64,000 nucleotides of DNA, from positions 3,644,501-3,708,500 of the forward strand of contig NZ_CP061205.1 of the NCBI RefSeq assembly GCF_015240255.1, in the 5' to 3' direction. Position numbers and translations under genes: made by a program. The stretch's first letter is position 1. Each line of letters opens with the position of its first letter. The notes beneath the pieces were generated by a model. The model did not search any database. It was not told the DNA's origin and saw nothing but the letters and a program-made list of their open reading frames with translations. Of this stretch, positions 1-9,070 are shown in pieces. This stretch comes from Kordiimonas pumila. GTDB taxonomy: Bacteria; Pseudomonadota; Alphaproteobacteria; Sphingomonadales; Kordiimonadaceae.

Positions 1-214
1 GGCTTGGGCATTCAAAAGCATAGGCCATTCAGGACTCTCTATCGTTGGAAAATCTACTTAATGCCACATTGCCCAAACCGCATGAAAAAGACAAGTTTCT
101 AACGTAAAGCAAACGCTTTGGCGCACTAACACCAGAACACCAATTATAATAGAGCAACGCCTAACGCCTGTTTACAAGAAGGGCTACGGGCTTAAAAATT
201 CAGAAGTATTTTCA
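1..214. other. left-edge non-coding stretch
   Basis: No convincing reading frame, hairpin or RNA gene is visible here. It lies downstream of the small gene that ends at 215 on the minus strand and could be a 3' untranslated region or the upstream region of a gene beyond the edge. Confidence 0.4.
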
Positions 215-415
215 TTATTTAAGGCTATTACCTGCGGCAAGACGAAGAGCCTGCTCTAGAATATCTTTATCCCCTACATGATTTGCGAGGATCAGGATCA
301 AGCGGGCGTTTATCCTCATACTATCTTCTATCTTGCGGCCATCATGCAGCCTGATGAGTGACCCGTAAAAATCATCAGCCGCAGCTATATTAGCCGAGGT
401 GTTTAACAAGCTCAT
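215..415 (-). CDS. DUF2783 family small protein
   Basis: A 66-residue soluble protein resembling the DUF2783 family, which from general knowledge is found next to flavin-dependent aromatic hydroxylases and has no established activity. The recognisable parts are the ADDFYGSLIRLHDG segment near residue 13 and the NARLILILANHVGD segment near residue 36. It begins 1 base after the stop of the flavoprotein gene, so the two are almost certainly translated from one message. It may be a partner or stability factor for that enzyme, which is inference. No signal peptide or membrane segment is seen. Confidence 0.8.
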   Translation of the reverse strand: MSLLNTSANIAAADDFYGSLIRLHDGRKIEDSMRINARLILILANHVGDKDILEQALRLAAGNSLK

Positions 416-416
416 A

Positions 417-2009
417 TTAATACCCTTTCGCTTTTTTCAAAGCTGCACGTAGGCTAGGCACATCAACCTGTTTCCACCTAGCCGCAACATACTGATCAGG
501 CCTAATCAAGTAGGCACTACCCGACATAAGGTCATACCGATCGAGAACAATGCGACAATCACCTACCGCGTTATCAATATCTACAACCATAATACCTAGG
601 TCACAGTCAACCCCACCACCCTTTGTTAGAAGCACAAAACCAGCTTGAAGAAAATCGTAAAGCCAACCATTGCCTATAGGGGCATCTAGAGCTGGCGCGC
701 CGGGCTTTATTCCCTTACCTGACCAATCATCTCTATCAGGCGTGTTCAAGCTACTTTCTGGGTAGCATACAGCTGTTGATAGCCGGCCTGAATTTACCAG
801 TGGTCGCGCAAAAGCTACCTCAGAAGCAAGCTCCAGTACGGCATCCCGAAAAATCCGGCTCATTTCTGTTTTTGGTGTCATAAAATCAGTTGAACGGCTT
901 GAATTAAGGATATTTTCATCGGCCGTGATAATGGCTTCTGTATTATAACTCTCCAGCAACCCTTCACCGGCTTCACCTCGTAAAATCAGGTCCAGCTTCC
1001 AGCCAAGGTTATCAATGTCAGCAAGGCCGCCATTACAGCCTCGCGCGCCGAAAGGCGAAACCAAATGGGCACTATCGCCCGCAAAAATGATATTCCCGTG
1101 TACAAACCTACTCATACGCCGACACTGAAAAGTGTAAACACTATACCATTCTTCAGTAAATTCGATATTATCCCCAAGCATTCCTCTTACCAAGGGCTCA
1201 ACATTTTCTGGTTTCATGGCCTCCTGACGGTCAATATTCCAACCAAGTTGAAAATCAAGGCGCCACACATCATCAGGCTGCTTGTGTAGCAATGCTGACT
1301 GCCCTGGATTAAAAGGTGGGTCAAACCAAAACCACCTCTCCGGCGGGTGGTTTCCAGTCATCTTTATATCTGATATCAGAAAGTTATCTTCAAAAACTCT
1401 TCCATCAAAATCAAGCCCAAGCGCAGTGCGAACGAGCGAGCGACTACCATCACAAGCAATTAACCATTCTGTCTTCACTGAATACGCGTAATCACCTGCT
1501 TGAACCTCAAGCTGTACATACCCTTCCTGTTGCTCCACGCCCACAACCCCGTGCCCCCACCGCACTGTTATGTTAGGGTTACGGCAGACAGCTTCATAGA
1601 GATACTCTTCAACATAATACTGTTGAATATTAATAAATGCTGGCCGTTTCTGGTCTTTCACCGGCAACAAATCAAACTGGTAAATCGCGTCAGCCCTATC
1701 GCCCCAAAAGACTTTTCCAACATTCCATATCACGCCCTTTTCAACCATTTTATCCCCAACACCAAGCCGGTCAAAAATATCGAGTGAGCGCTTTGAAAAG
1801 CAGATTGCTTTCGAGCCTGCTGCTATAAAATCAAACAGCGTAAGAACCAGCACCTTGTGACCCCGCTGAGCAAGATCAAGAGCTGCAGCAAGGCCAACAG
1901 GACCTGCTCCCACAATCACCACCCTAGCATCTTCGACACCTGTGGCCATTAAAGGCAGCGGTGTTTGGCCAATTTCCCGCCAAACGGGAATCCCGGAAAC
2001 ATTCGCCAT
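417..2009 (-). CDS. FAD-dependent aromatic ring hydroxylase, MhpA/PheA type
   Basis: A class A flavoprotein monooxygenase of about 530 residues, expected to hydroxylate a phenolic ring using NAD(P)H and oxygen in the cytoplasm. The FAD-binding GAGPVG lies at residues 34-39, the CDGSR motif at 186-190 and the second FAD motif GDSAH at 311-315. The start at 2009 is preferred because AGGA precedes it at normal spacing and it follows the upstream gene's stop by 4 bases; an upstream in-frame ATG at 2048 would lie inside that gene. It is co-transcribed with the MBL-fold gene upstream and the DUF2783 gene downstream. The substrate is unknown; 3-hydroxyphenylpropionate-type compounds are only the nearest named precedent. 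Confidence 0.85.
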   Translation of the reverse strand: MANVSGIPVWREIGQTPLPLMATGVEDARVVIVGAGPVGLAAALDLAQRGHKVLVLTLFDFIAAGSKAICFSKRSLDIFDRLGVGDKMVEKGVIWNVGKVFWGDRADAIYQFDLLPVKDQKRPAFINIQQYYVEEYLYEAVCRNPNITVRWGHGVVGVEQQEGYVQLEVQAGDYAYSVKTEWLIACDGSRSLVRTALGLDFDGRVFEDNFLISDIKMTGNHPPERWFWFDPPFNPGQSALLHKQPDDVWRLDFQLGWNIDRQEAMKPENVEPLVRGMLGDNIEFTEEWYSVYTFQCRRMSRFVHGNIIFAGDSAHLVSPFGARGCNGGLADIDNLGWKLDLILRGEAGEGLLESYNTEAIITADENILNSSRSTDFMTPKTEMSRIFRDAVLELASEVAFARPLVNSGRLSTAVCYPESSLNTPDRDDWSGKGIKPGAPALDAPIGNGWLYDFLQAGFVLLTKGGGVDCDLGIMVVDIDNAVGDCRIVLDRYDLMSGSAYLIRPDQYVAARWKQVDVPSLRAALKKAKGY

Positions 2010-2013
2010 TGTC

Positions 2014-2973
2014 TTAGTCCTGCAACTGTGCCCAAACTTCCCGGTCACGTTCCATTGTCCAGATGCGCGGCCAGTCTATACCGTCAAACTCATCCCACAG
2101 GCGTTGCACATTAAAAGGCAGACAATGTTCAAAAATAGGCCAGTGACCAAACTTCGGCGCAAGAGCCTTGTGCGTTGCTTCAAAAGCCTCTTTCAAGGTG
2201 CCACCCCGTTTGTGCACTGCACCAACATTGTCAATCATACCATTCAAAAAGCCTCGCGTTTGTTCGATCGCAGCATCACAGGCGTCAACACCAATTGCAA
2301 CGGCACCCCGGCCACCAACCAGTTTTTCTGCCCTAAAGGATTTTACCTTATCGAGGGTGCCTTCGCTCCAGTCCATATGGAAGGCGTCCCCCGTGTAAAG
2401 GGCTGCCTGTGCCTCCACCAAGTCACCTGCAAACAGGGTTTTTGATCTATCGTGGTAGACAGCAATATCTCCAGCCGTATGTCCACGCCCACAAAACTGC
2501 AGATCAAGGATCCCATAGTTACCGCCTAGCTCAATCGTCATATGGTCATCAAAAGTAATATTGGGCCGCGTAAGACCCGGAATACCTTCTGGCTCCTTAA
2601 ATAGGCGTGGCATACGGCCAAACTCACTATCCCAATCTTCTTTACCGCGTTCTTCGATCAGTTTTTTGGTTACAGAAGATGTGATAATTGTCTCTGCCCC
2701 AAAAGCGCTGGCGCCCAGCACGCGCACAGCGTGGTAATGTGTCAAAATAAGGTATTTTATGGGTTTATCCGTATGCACCCGCAGCTTCTTAAGCCAGTCG
2801 CCAGCCGCCGCAGGTGTCGCCCGCGCTTCTATGCAAACCAGAAAGTCCTCACCTTCAATGGCACCTACATTCGGGTCCCCCTCAGCGGTGAGTGCATAAA
2901 CACCCTTATCAAGGACTTCGAGTGTTTCTTTTTTTTCTGTTAGGTCAGTAGATGATGCAAATGGCTTTGACAT
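2014..2973 (-). CDS. MBL-fold metallo-hydrolase with degenerate metal motif
   Basis: A metallo-beta-lactamase-fold protein of 319 residues, first gene of the minus-strand hydroxylase operon. The canonical HxHxDH metal motif reads HYHAVR at residues 79-84, so both histidines of the first site remain but the Asp and third His are lost. The downstream ligands are still plausible: GRGHTAGD with H165 and FAGD with D184. This suggests a single-metal site or altered chemistry, for example ester, lactone or thioester hydrolysis. The start at 2973 is supported by an AGGAG ribosome site; an extended start at 3027 lacks one. Linkage to the ring hydroxylase implies a role in the same pathway. Confidence 0.8.
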   Translation of the reverse strand: MSKPFASSTDLTEKKETLEVLDKGVYALTAEGDPNVGAIEGEDFLVCIEARATPAAAGDWLKKLRVHTDKPIKYLILTHYHAVRVLGASAFGAETIITSSVTKKLIEERGKEDWDSEFGRMPRLFKEPEGIPGLTRPNITFDDHMTIELGGNYGILDLQFCGRGHTAGDIAVYHDRSKTLFAGDLVEAQAALYTGDAFHMDWSEGTLDKVKSFRAEKLVGGRGAVAIGVDACDAAIEQTRGFLNGMIDNVGAVHKRGGTLKEAFEATHKALAPKFGHWPIFEHCLPFNVQRLWDEFDGIDWPRIWTMERDREVWAQLQD

Positions 2974-3063
2974 AAATAAGCTCCTGAATACTTTGGTTTG
3001 TAGCCACCATAAAGATGGCCCACACATATCCTTGTCATTAGTTCTAATTACATCTTTTATTTT

Positions 3064-3077
3064 GTTGATAAATCAAC
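3064..3077. promoter_or_regulatory. MarR-type operator candidate, copy 1
   Basis: The inverted repeat GTTGATAAATCAAC (6-base arms, 2-base centre) lies between the divergent MBL/hydroxylase operon and the LuxR-type gene. Close copies lie at 17521 and 22097, the last one directly upstream of the MarR-family gene. The repeat itself is seen; assigning it to that MarR protein is inference. Confidence 0.6.
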
Positions 3078-3089
3078 TAGATTGCTTGC

Positions 3090-3824
3090 ATGAAGTTTAT
3101 AAATCCAGATATTGGCCTTAGGCTGTTTGAAAAGGCAGGCACCAACCTGCTTTCTGAGGCCATGCTTGCCGCAGCCCAAACAATGATCCCTGCAAAGGAG
3201 ATATTTGCTTATAGAGCAACTGAAAGCAGTACTCCTGAGATGCTGCTATCATACGGAATGGATAGCGGCGCAGAACGACGAGCAACATCTTTTGCGGCAC
3301 ATTTCTTTATATCCGACCCTATCAGAAAAACACGGTATAACATCAAGCCTGATACGGGTTTTTATCAGCATGTGAATATTTCCCAAATCGAGCGCGGGGA
3401 TTACCGCTGGCACTGTTTTGAAAAGCCAGGCTTTACAGACAAACTTTGTTTTGGCTGGCAGCGCGGCAAGGAGAGCTTTGTCCTTACCTTTTATGTGAAA
3501 GACAAAAATGAACTTCCTTCTACACCGCTATTTGAAGCATTTGGTAATATGTGCCTAACGGTCTTGATACATCACAGAGATATCCTTGAGAAGCACGCTT
3601 GCCCTCTCGCAGACAGACTCCATTCAATTATCAATGAAAGATATCCAATGCTAACCGTGAGAGAGGCAGAAATATGTGCCCTGACCCTTGCCGGGATCAA
3701 GGCACCAGAAATTGCAAATACTCTTGGTATAAGCCCAAATACAGTTCTTACATACCGCCAGCGGGCTTATGCACGCCTTGGAATACGTTCAACAAACGAA
3801 CTGCTTGGCTCTATTATAAACTAA
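3090..3824 (+). CDS. LuxR-family transcriptional regulator
   Basis: A 244-residue regulator. The C-terminal 60 residues form a clear LuxR-type helix-turn-helix with LTVREAEICALTLAG and the recognition-helix region ISPNTVLTYRQRAYARLG. The N-terminal 180 residues occupy the place of an autoinducer-binding domain but do not show a clear set of the invariant acyl-homoserine-lactone pocket residues to my eye. No luxI-type synthase is visible in the window, so it is best read as an orphan or ligand-responsive regulator. It is transcribed divergently from the hydroxylase operon, which it may control, possibly by sensing an aromatic metabolite. Confidence 0.8.
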   Translation: MKFINPDIGLRLFEKAGTNLLSEAMLAAAQTMIPAKEIFAYRATESSTPEMLLSYGMDSGAERRATSFAAHFFISDPIRKTRYNIKPDTGFYQHVNISQIERGDYRWHCFEKPGFTDKLCFGWQRGKESFVLTFYVKDKNELPSTPLFEAFGNMCLTVLIHHRDILEKHACPLADRLHSIINERYPMLTVREAEICALTLAGIKAPEIANTLGISPNTVLTYRQRAYARLGIRSTNELLGSIIN

Positions 3825-3837
3825 GCTGCACCGAAGC

Positions 3838-5022
3838 CTAACTAATGGCAGCAATAGCCCGCGCCACATGAAGGATATTGTCTTCCGTTAATCCAGCTAT
3901 ATTTACCCGCCCTGAGCCAATGATATGAACATGGTGCTCTGAGCGCAGTTTCTCAACAGCTTCTGGGGAAATGCCAAGTAAAGCAAACATACCGCGCTGG
4001 TTTTCAAGGTAGCTATAATCACGCTTACTGCCATGCTCTGCTAATAATGTAACCAATCTTGATCGCATAGTGTTAATACGGTTGCGCATAGTACTTAGCT
4101 CCACTTCCCATTCACGGCGCAGATCTGGTGTACCCAGAATTTTTGCAACGATCGCAGCACCGTGATCAGGTGGCATGGAATAGTTTGTGCGGGCAACCGG
4201 CATCATATGGGCCCGAGCAAGCGTAACATTGTCCGTATCTCTTGCGACCAGTGTTAGGGCCCCCACACGTTCACGGTACAAGGCAAAGTTCTTCGAATAT
4301 GAACTTGCTATCACCATTTCAGGCACACATGATGCCAGTAAACGAAGGCCCTCCGCATCTTCATTTAATCCATTACCAAAGCCAAGGTAAGCAAGGTCAA
4401 CAAGCGGCAACGCACCTGTTTTCACCAGAAGGTCTGCAATTTGTTGCCACTGCTCAAGGTCAGGGTCAGCCCCGCTTGGGTTATGACAGCACCCATGTAA
4501 TAAAAGAACATCACCTTCTTTCATACCCTTGAGGGATGTCATCATCGCATCAAAAGTGAGCTCACCAGAAGCGACATCATAGTAAGAATACGGCACCAGT
4601 TCATAACCCGCCACTGTGAAGATTGCTTTATGGTTCGTCCATGTTGGGTCAGGGATAAAAATGCGGGTCTTGCCTTGAAGTTTACGAATATAGTCTGCCG
4701 CGATCCGAAGCGCCCCTGTACCCCCCGGGGTTTGAACCGTCAGGCTACGCCCCAGCAAGTCCTTATTCGCCCCGAACAAAAGCTCTCGCGTCACAAGATT
4801 ATAATCCGGGTTACCCGCCGATGAGATATAAGCCTTGGTCGCCTGTGTCTCCAGAAGCCATTGCTCGGCTTTTTTAACTGCCTTTAAAACAGGAGCCTTG
4901 CCTGTATGATCTTTATAAATTCCAATCCCAAGATCCACCTTATCGGCGCTCTTGTCGTTCGCAAAGAGTTGAGCCAAGCTTAGAATTGGATCAGCTGGTG
5001 CTACGGACAAGTTTGTAAACAT
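3838..5022 (-). CDS. aromatic amino acid aminotransferase (class I)
   Basis: A PLP-dependent aminotransferase of 394 residues in the AspC/TyrB subgroup. It exchanges the amino group of aromatic amino acids or aspartate with 2-oxoglutarate. The family motif HGCCHNPSG spans residues 176-184 and the Schiff-base lysine is K244 in SYSKNFALYRERVGAL. The ATG at 5022 is chosen because AAGGA sits 7 bases before it; the ATG two codons upstream would almost abut that ribosome site. In this context it probably deaminates an aromatic amino acid released by the neighbouring hydrolases. An operator-like 16-mer lies just upstream at 5038-5053. Confidence 0.88.
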   Translation of the reverse strand: MFTNLSVAPADPILSLAQLFANDKSADKVDLGIGIYKDHTGKAPVLKAVKKAEQWLLETQATKAYISSAGNPDYNLVTRELLFGANKDLLGRSLTVQTPGGTGALRIAADYIRKLQGKTRIFIPDPTWTNHKAIFTVAGYELVPYSYYDVASGELTFDAMMTSLKGMKEGDVLLLHGCCHNPSGADPDLEQWQQIADLLVKTGALPLVDLAYLGFGNGLNEDAEGLRLLASCVPEMVIASSYSKNFALYRERVGALTLVARDTDNVTLARAHMMPVARTNYSMPPDHGAAIVAKILGTPDLRREWEVELSTMRNRINTMRSRLVTLLAEHGSKRDYSYLENQRGMFALLGISPEAVEKLRSEHHVHIIGSGRVNIAGLTEDNILHVARAIAAIS

Positions 5023-5037
5023 TACCATTTCCTTTTT

Positions 5038-5053
5038 GTTACGTATTACGATA
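5038..5053. promoter_or_regulatory. operator-like 16-mer, family 1 copy A (IclR candidate)
   Basis: The sequence GTTACGTATTACGATA lies immediately upstream of the aminotransferase ribosome site and within the divergent aminotransferase/MFS promoter region. It belongs to a set with consensus GTWACRYAWTAYGAKA, with other copies at 8949, 15369 and 16436. The copy upstream of the first IclR gene suggests that regulator as the binder (inference). Confidence 0.55.
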
Positions 5054-5165
5054 CGCTATTGCACTTGACGTTACTTGTAAATCGTGTATTTCTCAAAACG
5101 CAATGAAAAAACGTTAGAGTTTTGCCTGTTGCATCCTGTATCAGTAAAAGAATGGAAAATATCTT

Positions 5166-6434
5166 ATGACGACAGACGCGGCAGGGGCCTTAAGGCAAAG
5201 AAACAGCGATGCTAACTGGAATGTAGCCTGCGCTTTTATTATATTTTTCTCTGTCCTTGGTATCCCCGCGATGATGATCCCGGTTCTATACGAATCGATC
5301 ATTAATGACACAGGCTGGTCACGCGGCGATGTTGCGATGTTTAGCTCGTTAAAGTTCGGCTTTGGAGCAATTGCCGCTTATTTAACGGGGCCGCTTGTTG
5401 AGCGTTTTGGTGTAAGAATCCTTACCATACTCTGTTCTATACTTGCAGGTTTGTGCCTGCTTTCCATGCTTTTAGTTAACAGCCTCGCGTTTCTCTATTT
5501 ACTGGGTATTCTTCTGGGCTTTAGCGCACTCGGCGTAACGACAGGCATGAAGATATTTATATCGCAGTGGTTTTCTGCCCGCCAAGGCCTCGCCATAGGC
5601 ATAAGCCTTATGGGGACAAGCTGCGCAGGCGTTGCTATACCTTACGTTACAACCATTTTATCTGAAGCTTATGGTTGGCGCGCCACATGTGCGCTCATGA
5701 GCCTTGTCATATGGTGTATTGCCCTGCCTCTTTTCATCACCAAGGCGAAAGAATTAAATGGTGAGCAGAAACAGCAAGCCAAAACAGAAATGGCGGCACA
5801 GCCTTCTAGTGTGCCTGCATTCAGTGAAATACGTTTTGGTCGAGCCTTTATTTTTGCCATCATTATCAATTTTTTAATCGGCATGGTAGACCACGGGATG
5901 TCTGCACATCTGGTTATTTATTTCAGCTCTGATGTTGGGTTAGGCGCAGAAATGGCGGCCCTAGGGTTTTCACTTGTGATGCTTCTCAGCAATGTTGGCA
6001 AGATAGGGTATGGCTGGCTCTATGACCGCTTCTCTATTAAAGGAATGGCCTTTTGCTGGTGTGTGGTTATCGTTGGTGTTGCTATGGCTTTCCCTGTTAC
6101 GGGTATAACAAGCCTTGTCATTTTCGCCCTTATTTACGGCCCTACTCAAGGTGGCATGCTTGTTAACATTCCCGTTCTTGCAAAACATTGTTTTGGACCA
6201 AAGGCAATGATCAGGGCAATTGCCGTTTTATCTACCTTCTTTATGCTTGGTAGCGCTGTTGGACCAGCCCTTGCAGGCTACCTGCACGACGCAACGGGAA
6301 GTTACGATTCTACTTTTATCATCTTTATTGTCGCAACATTAGTTGCAGCCTGCATGACTTTATCACTCAAACCAGTTTTCTTCATAAAAAAGAACGAAAA
6401 AACGAGTACGGCTACAGTTCCCAAGGAAGGCTAA
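5166..6434 (+). CDS. MFS transporter, oxalate/monocarboxylate-like
   Basis: A 12-helix inner-membrane major facilitator protein of 422 residues, most like the oxalate:formate antiporter/monocarboxylate group. It has regularly spaced hydrophobic segments, a hydrophilic central loop near residues 195-220 (rich in K, E, Q, A) and the cytoplasmic loop motif YDRFSIKG after helix 8. It is divergent from the aminotransferase and precedes the DJ-1/dipeptidase/RidA genes on the same strand. Probably imports an organic or aromatic acid related to this island. Substrate and direction cannot be read from sequence. Confidence 0.82.
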   Translation: MTTDAAGALRQRNSDANWNVACAFIIFFSVLGIPAMMIPVLYESIINDTGWSRGDVAMFSSLKFGFGAIAAYLTGPLVERFGVRILTILCSILAGLCLLSMLLVNSLAFLYLLGILLGFSALGVTTGMKIFISQWFSARQGLAIGISLMGTSCAGVAIPYVTTILSEAYGWRATCALMSLVIWCIALPLFITKAKELNGEQKQQAKTEMAAQPSSVPAFSEIRFGRAFIFAIIINFLIGMVDHGMSAHLVIYFSSDVGLGAEMAALGFSLVMLLSNVGKIGYGWLYDRFSIKGMAFCWCVVIVGVAMAFPVTGITSLVIFALIYGPTQGGMLVNIPVLAKHCFGPKAMIRAIAVLSTFFMLGSAVGPALAGYLHDATGSYDSTFIIFIVATLVAACMTLSLKPVFFIKKNEKTSTATVPKEG

Positions 6435-6479
6435 CCGCCTTACGGGCCGAGTCAAAAATACGCTCTAGAGGCAACAATC

Positions 6480-7301
6480 ATGAACCGTAGAACATTTAAT
6501 CGTCTTATTGGGCTTTCTGCTATTGCAGGCGCAGTGTCTAACACCGGTATCGCAGATACTGGTGCTGTTGCAGAAACGCGTAAAACCGCATCAGGATCAA
6601 CCACGATGACAAAGCCGGAACAGCCGTTCAAAATTGGCATGCTAATTTTCAACAATATGACCAATCTTGATTTTGTTGGGCCTTGCGACATGCTGTCCCG
6701 TGTGCGTGAAGCCGAAGTTACGATACTGGGTAAAACTCTCGAACCCGTTCTCACAGACTCTGGCTGTTTAGTCATCCCTAAAATGACCCTTAAAGACGCC
6801 CCACAATTTGATATGCTTTTTGTGGGAGGTGGCCCCGGCACAACGGCATTGATGGAGGATGAGGAAGTAATCGGCTTTTTCAAAAAACAAGCGCCGGGCG
6901 CAAAGTGGATTACAGCTGTTTGTACCGGAACACTTGTTCTTGGTGCAGCGGGCCTTTTTAAAGGCTACAAGGCAGCAACACACTGGACCGTAATGGATCT
7001 GTTACCCATTCTCGGTGCAACACCGGTTTACGAACGGGTTGTTATTGACCGTAACCGTATTTCAGGTGGCGGCGTGACCGCAGGCATAGATTTTGCCCTA
7101 ACCGTTATTGCAGAGTTGTGGGGCACCGAACGCGCACAGCTGATCCAATTAGGGAATGAATATAACCCGCAACCGCCCTTTAATTCAGGCTCCCCGTTTA
7201 CTGCCCCCAAAGCTATTGTTGATAAATATAATAGCCTAACAAAAGGCATGACAACAAGGCGCAAGGAAGCTGCTGAACGCATGGCAAAAATGTTAGGGTA
7301 A
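6480..7301 (+). CDS. exported DJ-1/PfpI protein, isonitrile hydratase-like (copy 1)
   Basis: A 273-residue DJ-1/PfpI-superfamily protein closely resembling isonitrile hydratase, which adds water to R-NC to give an N-formamide. The candidate nucleophile is C148 in AVCTGTLVLGAAGL and the candidate catalytic Asp is D64 in NLDFVGP. The subfamily tail ending PPFNSGSP is present. Unlike the known cytoplasmic enzyme it starts with MNRRTFNRLIGLSAIAGAV, a twin-arginine-type signal, predicting a folded periplasmic enzyme. It heads a tight cluster with the M19 dipeptidase (3 bases downstream) and RidA. A second copy lies at 12067. Isonitrile hydration is a family-based inference; other DJ-1 activities are possible. 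Confidence 0.8.
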   Translation: MNRRTFNRLIGLSAIAGAVSNTGIADTGAVAETRKTASGSTTMTKPEQPFKIGMLIFNNMTNLDFVGPCDMLSRVREAEVTILGKTLEPVLTDSGCLVIPKMTLKDAPQFDMLFVGGGPGTTALMEDEEVIGFFKKQAPGAKWITAVCTGTLVLGAAGLFKGYKAATHWTVMDLLPILGATPVYERVVIDRNRISGGGVTAGIDFALTVIAELWGTERAQLIQLGNEYNPQPPFNSGSPFTAPKAIVDKYNSLTKGMTTRRKEAAERMAKMLG

Positions 7302-7304
7302 GAT

Positions 7305-8405
7305 ATGTGTGGTATCTGCTTAAATTTTGATTCAGCCACCAAGACCGAAGCTGCGGATAAAGTGCCGCAACTTCAAAAAATAGAGCACAACCTCACTGAA
7401 GCTGAACTCTATACTGGTCATGCTTTCCTAAAAAAATACCCTACCATTGATATCCATGCACACCCTGGTCGCTTTTTCATGGTTGGGCCTCACGCTGGCT
7501 CAGCGCTTGACAAGCATTACACCCCACCATTCCCTGATCAAGCCATTTCAGACATGGCCATGGGCGGCATTAGTGCTGTTATGTTTGCCACTGTTGCAGA
7601 TCATGCCTTACTTGGAATCTCCAAAACGGGTATGGGGGCGCAGCGATCTTTCAATCCCGGCGAAGCGCTAGAAGACCATAACCGTCAAATTTCTGTTCTT
7701 CAGTCTCTCGTTCAAAACAGTAAACTTCAACATGCTACCAATAAACATGACATCAAGCTTGGTCATAGCAACGGTGCGGTATCGTGTATTTTTTCTGTTG
7801 AAGGTGGCGATTTTATTGAAGACCAGCTTGACCGCATTACAGAAGCACACTGTAACGGTGTTCGTTCCATCACTATTATTCATTATAATATTAACCAGAT
7901 TGGTGACACTCAAACAGAAACCCCATTTCATAATGGCTTGACAAAATTAGGCCAAAATATCATCCGTGAAATGGACCGCGTGGGCATTCTCGTTGATCTT
8001 GCACACGCAAGCTTTGAGGCAAGTATTGCTGCTGCCGAGGTTTCATCAAAACCGATGATGATCTCACATTCAAATATAGCACAGAGCAATGACACGCACC
8101 CCAGGCTTATCAGCCTTGAGCACGCAAAGTTGGTAACAGAAACAGGCGGTATTATCGGTGCAGTTCCTGCGGGCTTTGGGCAAAAAAACTTCACTGATTA
8201 TATTGATACGATCATTCGTATGAGTGACTTACTCGGAACCGATCATGTTGTGATTGGTACCGATATGGATTTTACGTATAAGCCCGTTTTCACATCATAC
8301 CATGATTGGGCACTGATTCCTGCAGCCTTACTTGCACGCGGCATGCATGAACATGAAGTCGCCGACATAATGGGCCGTAACTTTTTACGTATTTTACCTG
8401 ATTAA
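7305..8405 (+). CDS. peptidase M19 (membrane dipeptidase family)
   Basis: A 366-residue member of the renal-dipeptidase (M19) family, binuclear zinc enzymes that cleave dipeptides and some N-acyl or beta-lactam amides. The zinc-binding DIHAHP lies at residues 49-54. Further family features are SVEGGDFIE near residue 165, the LVDLAHAS segment and the MISHSN segment that carries the next metal histidines. No signal peptide is visible, so a cytoplasmic site is likely. AGGG precedes the start by about 7 bases. It sits between the isonitrile hydratase-like gene and RidA. A role in releasing an amino acid or amine from a conjugated substrate fits the context. Confidence 0.82.
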   Translation: MCGICLNFDSATKTEAADKVPQLQKIEHNLTEAELYTGHAFLKKYPTIDIHAHPGRFFMVGPHAGSALDKHYTPPFPDQAISDMAMGGISAVMFATVADHALLGISKTGMGAQRSFNPGEALEDHNRQISVLQSLVQNSKLQHATNKHDIKLGHSNGAVSCIFSVEGGDFIEDQLDRITEAHCNGVRSITIIHYNINQIGDTQTETPFHNGLTKLGQNIIREMDRVGILVDLAHASFEASIAAAEVSSKPMMISHSNIAQSNDTHPRLISLEHAKLVTETGGIIGAVPAGFGQKNFTDYIDTIIRMSDLLGTDHVVIGTDMDFTYKPVFTSYHDWALIPAALLARGMHEHEVADIMGRNFLRILPD

Positions 8406-8429
8406 TCCCCCTTTTCAGAGGACAATGTC

Positions 8430-8840
8430 ATGACACATATTCCCCATACAAAATCAGATGATGGCGGTATTTTATTTTTCCCAAGCACACGGCCCGGTTC
8501 TCCCTTCTCAAGGGCTGTACAGGTTGGCAATATTCTGTACCTCTCTGGCCAAATTGGTAATAATCCTGACGGCACCCTGCCAGATAGCCTTGCCGACCAA
8601 ACTCGTAATACCATGACGAACATTTCCAATGCCCTTGCCTCTCTTGGCTCCAACATGGAACAAATATTCAAATGCACCATCATGATGGAAGACATGACAC
8701 GCTGGAAAGAATTCAATGCTGTTTATCTGGAGTTTTTTGACGCTGAGAAACTACCGGCACGCAGTGCCTTTGGTGCAAGTGGTCTTGTTGCTGGTGCCCT
8801 TCTGGAAATTGAGTGCTGCGCTTATGCTCCACAAACCTAG
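8430..8840 (+). CDS. RidA family enamine/imine deaminase (copy 1)
   Basis: A 136-residue YjgF/RidA/UK114-type trimer-forming protein. Family members hydrolyse 2-aminoacrylate and related enamines to 2-oxo acids, and some, such as 2-aminomuconate deaminase, act in aromatic pathways. It has the LYLSGQIGNNPDG strand-turn, and the substrate-carboxylate arginine is expected in LPARSAFGASGL, followed by the acidic LEIECCAYAP end. It is the last gene of the DJ-1/M19/RidA unit. Here it may process an enamine produced during deamination. A general stress role is the alternative. Confidence 0.85.
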   Translation: MTHIPHTKSDDGGILFFPSTRPGSPFSRAVQVGNILYLSGQIGNNPDGTLPDSLADQTRNTMTNISNALASLGSNMEQIFKCTIMMEDMTRWKEFNAVYLEFFDAEKLPARSAFGASGLVAGALLEIECCAYAPQT

Positions 8841-8948
8841 AAACAATCTTTCTATTCTTGCCTTACCTCACCTATTTCCGGAACAAATTTTACCTGCTGA
8901 AACAATGGAAGTTTTTTCTTGCCTTTTTTTACATAATTCATGACATTG

Positions 8949-8964
8949 TCTCGTAATATGTTAC
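8949..8964. promoter_or_regulatory. operator-like 16-mer, family 1 copy B (IclR candidate)
   Basis: On the minus strand this reads GTAACATATTACGAGA and matches the copies at 5038, 15369 and 16436. It lies 107 bases upstream of the thiamine-diphosphate enzyme start, in the 230-base gap after the RidA gene. Confidence 0.5.
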
Positions 8965-9070
8965 AAATTATCCATACATTGCTCTCAATACTTGGGAGTA
9001 TGGGTGTCGCGTTATACGGTTATTCAGACTTTTCTGCGACATTTGGACAAACGCAAGGAAATAGGCAAAG

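Noticed and set aside
1996-2048. Upstream start for the flavin hydroxylase at 2048
   Set aside because: The extra 13 residues overlap the preceding gene and the AGGA ribosome site belongs to the ATG at 2009.
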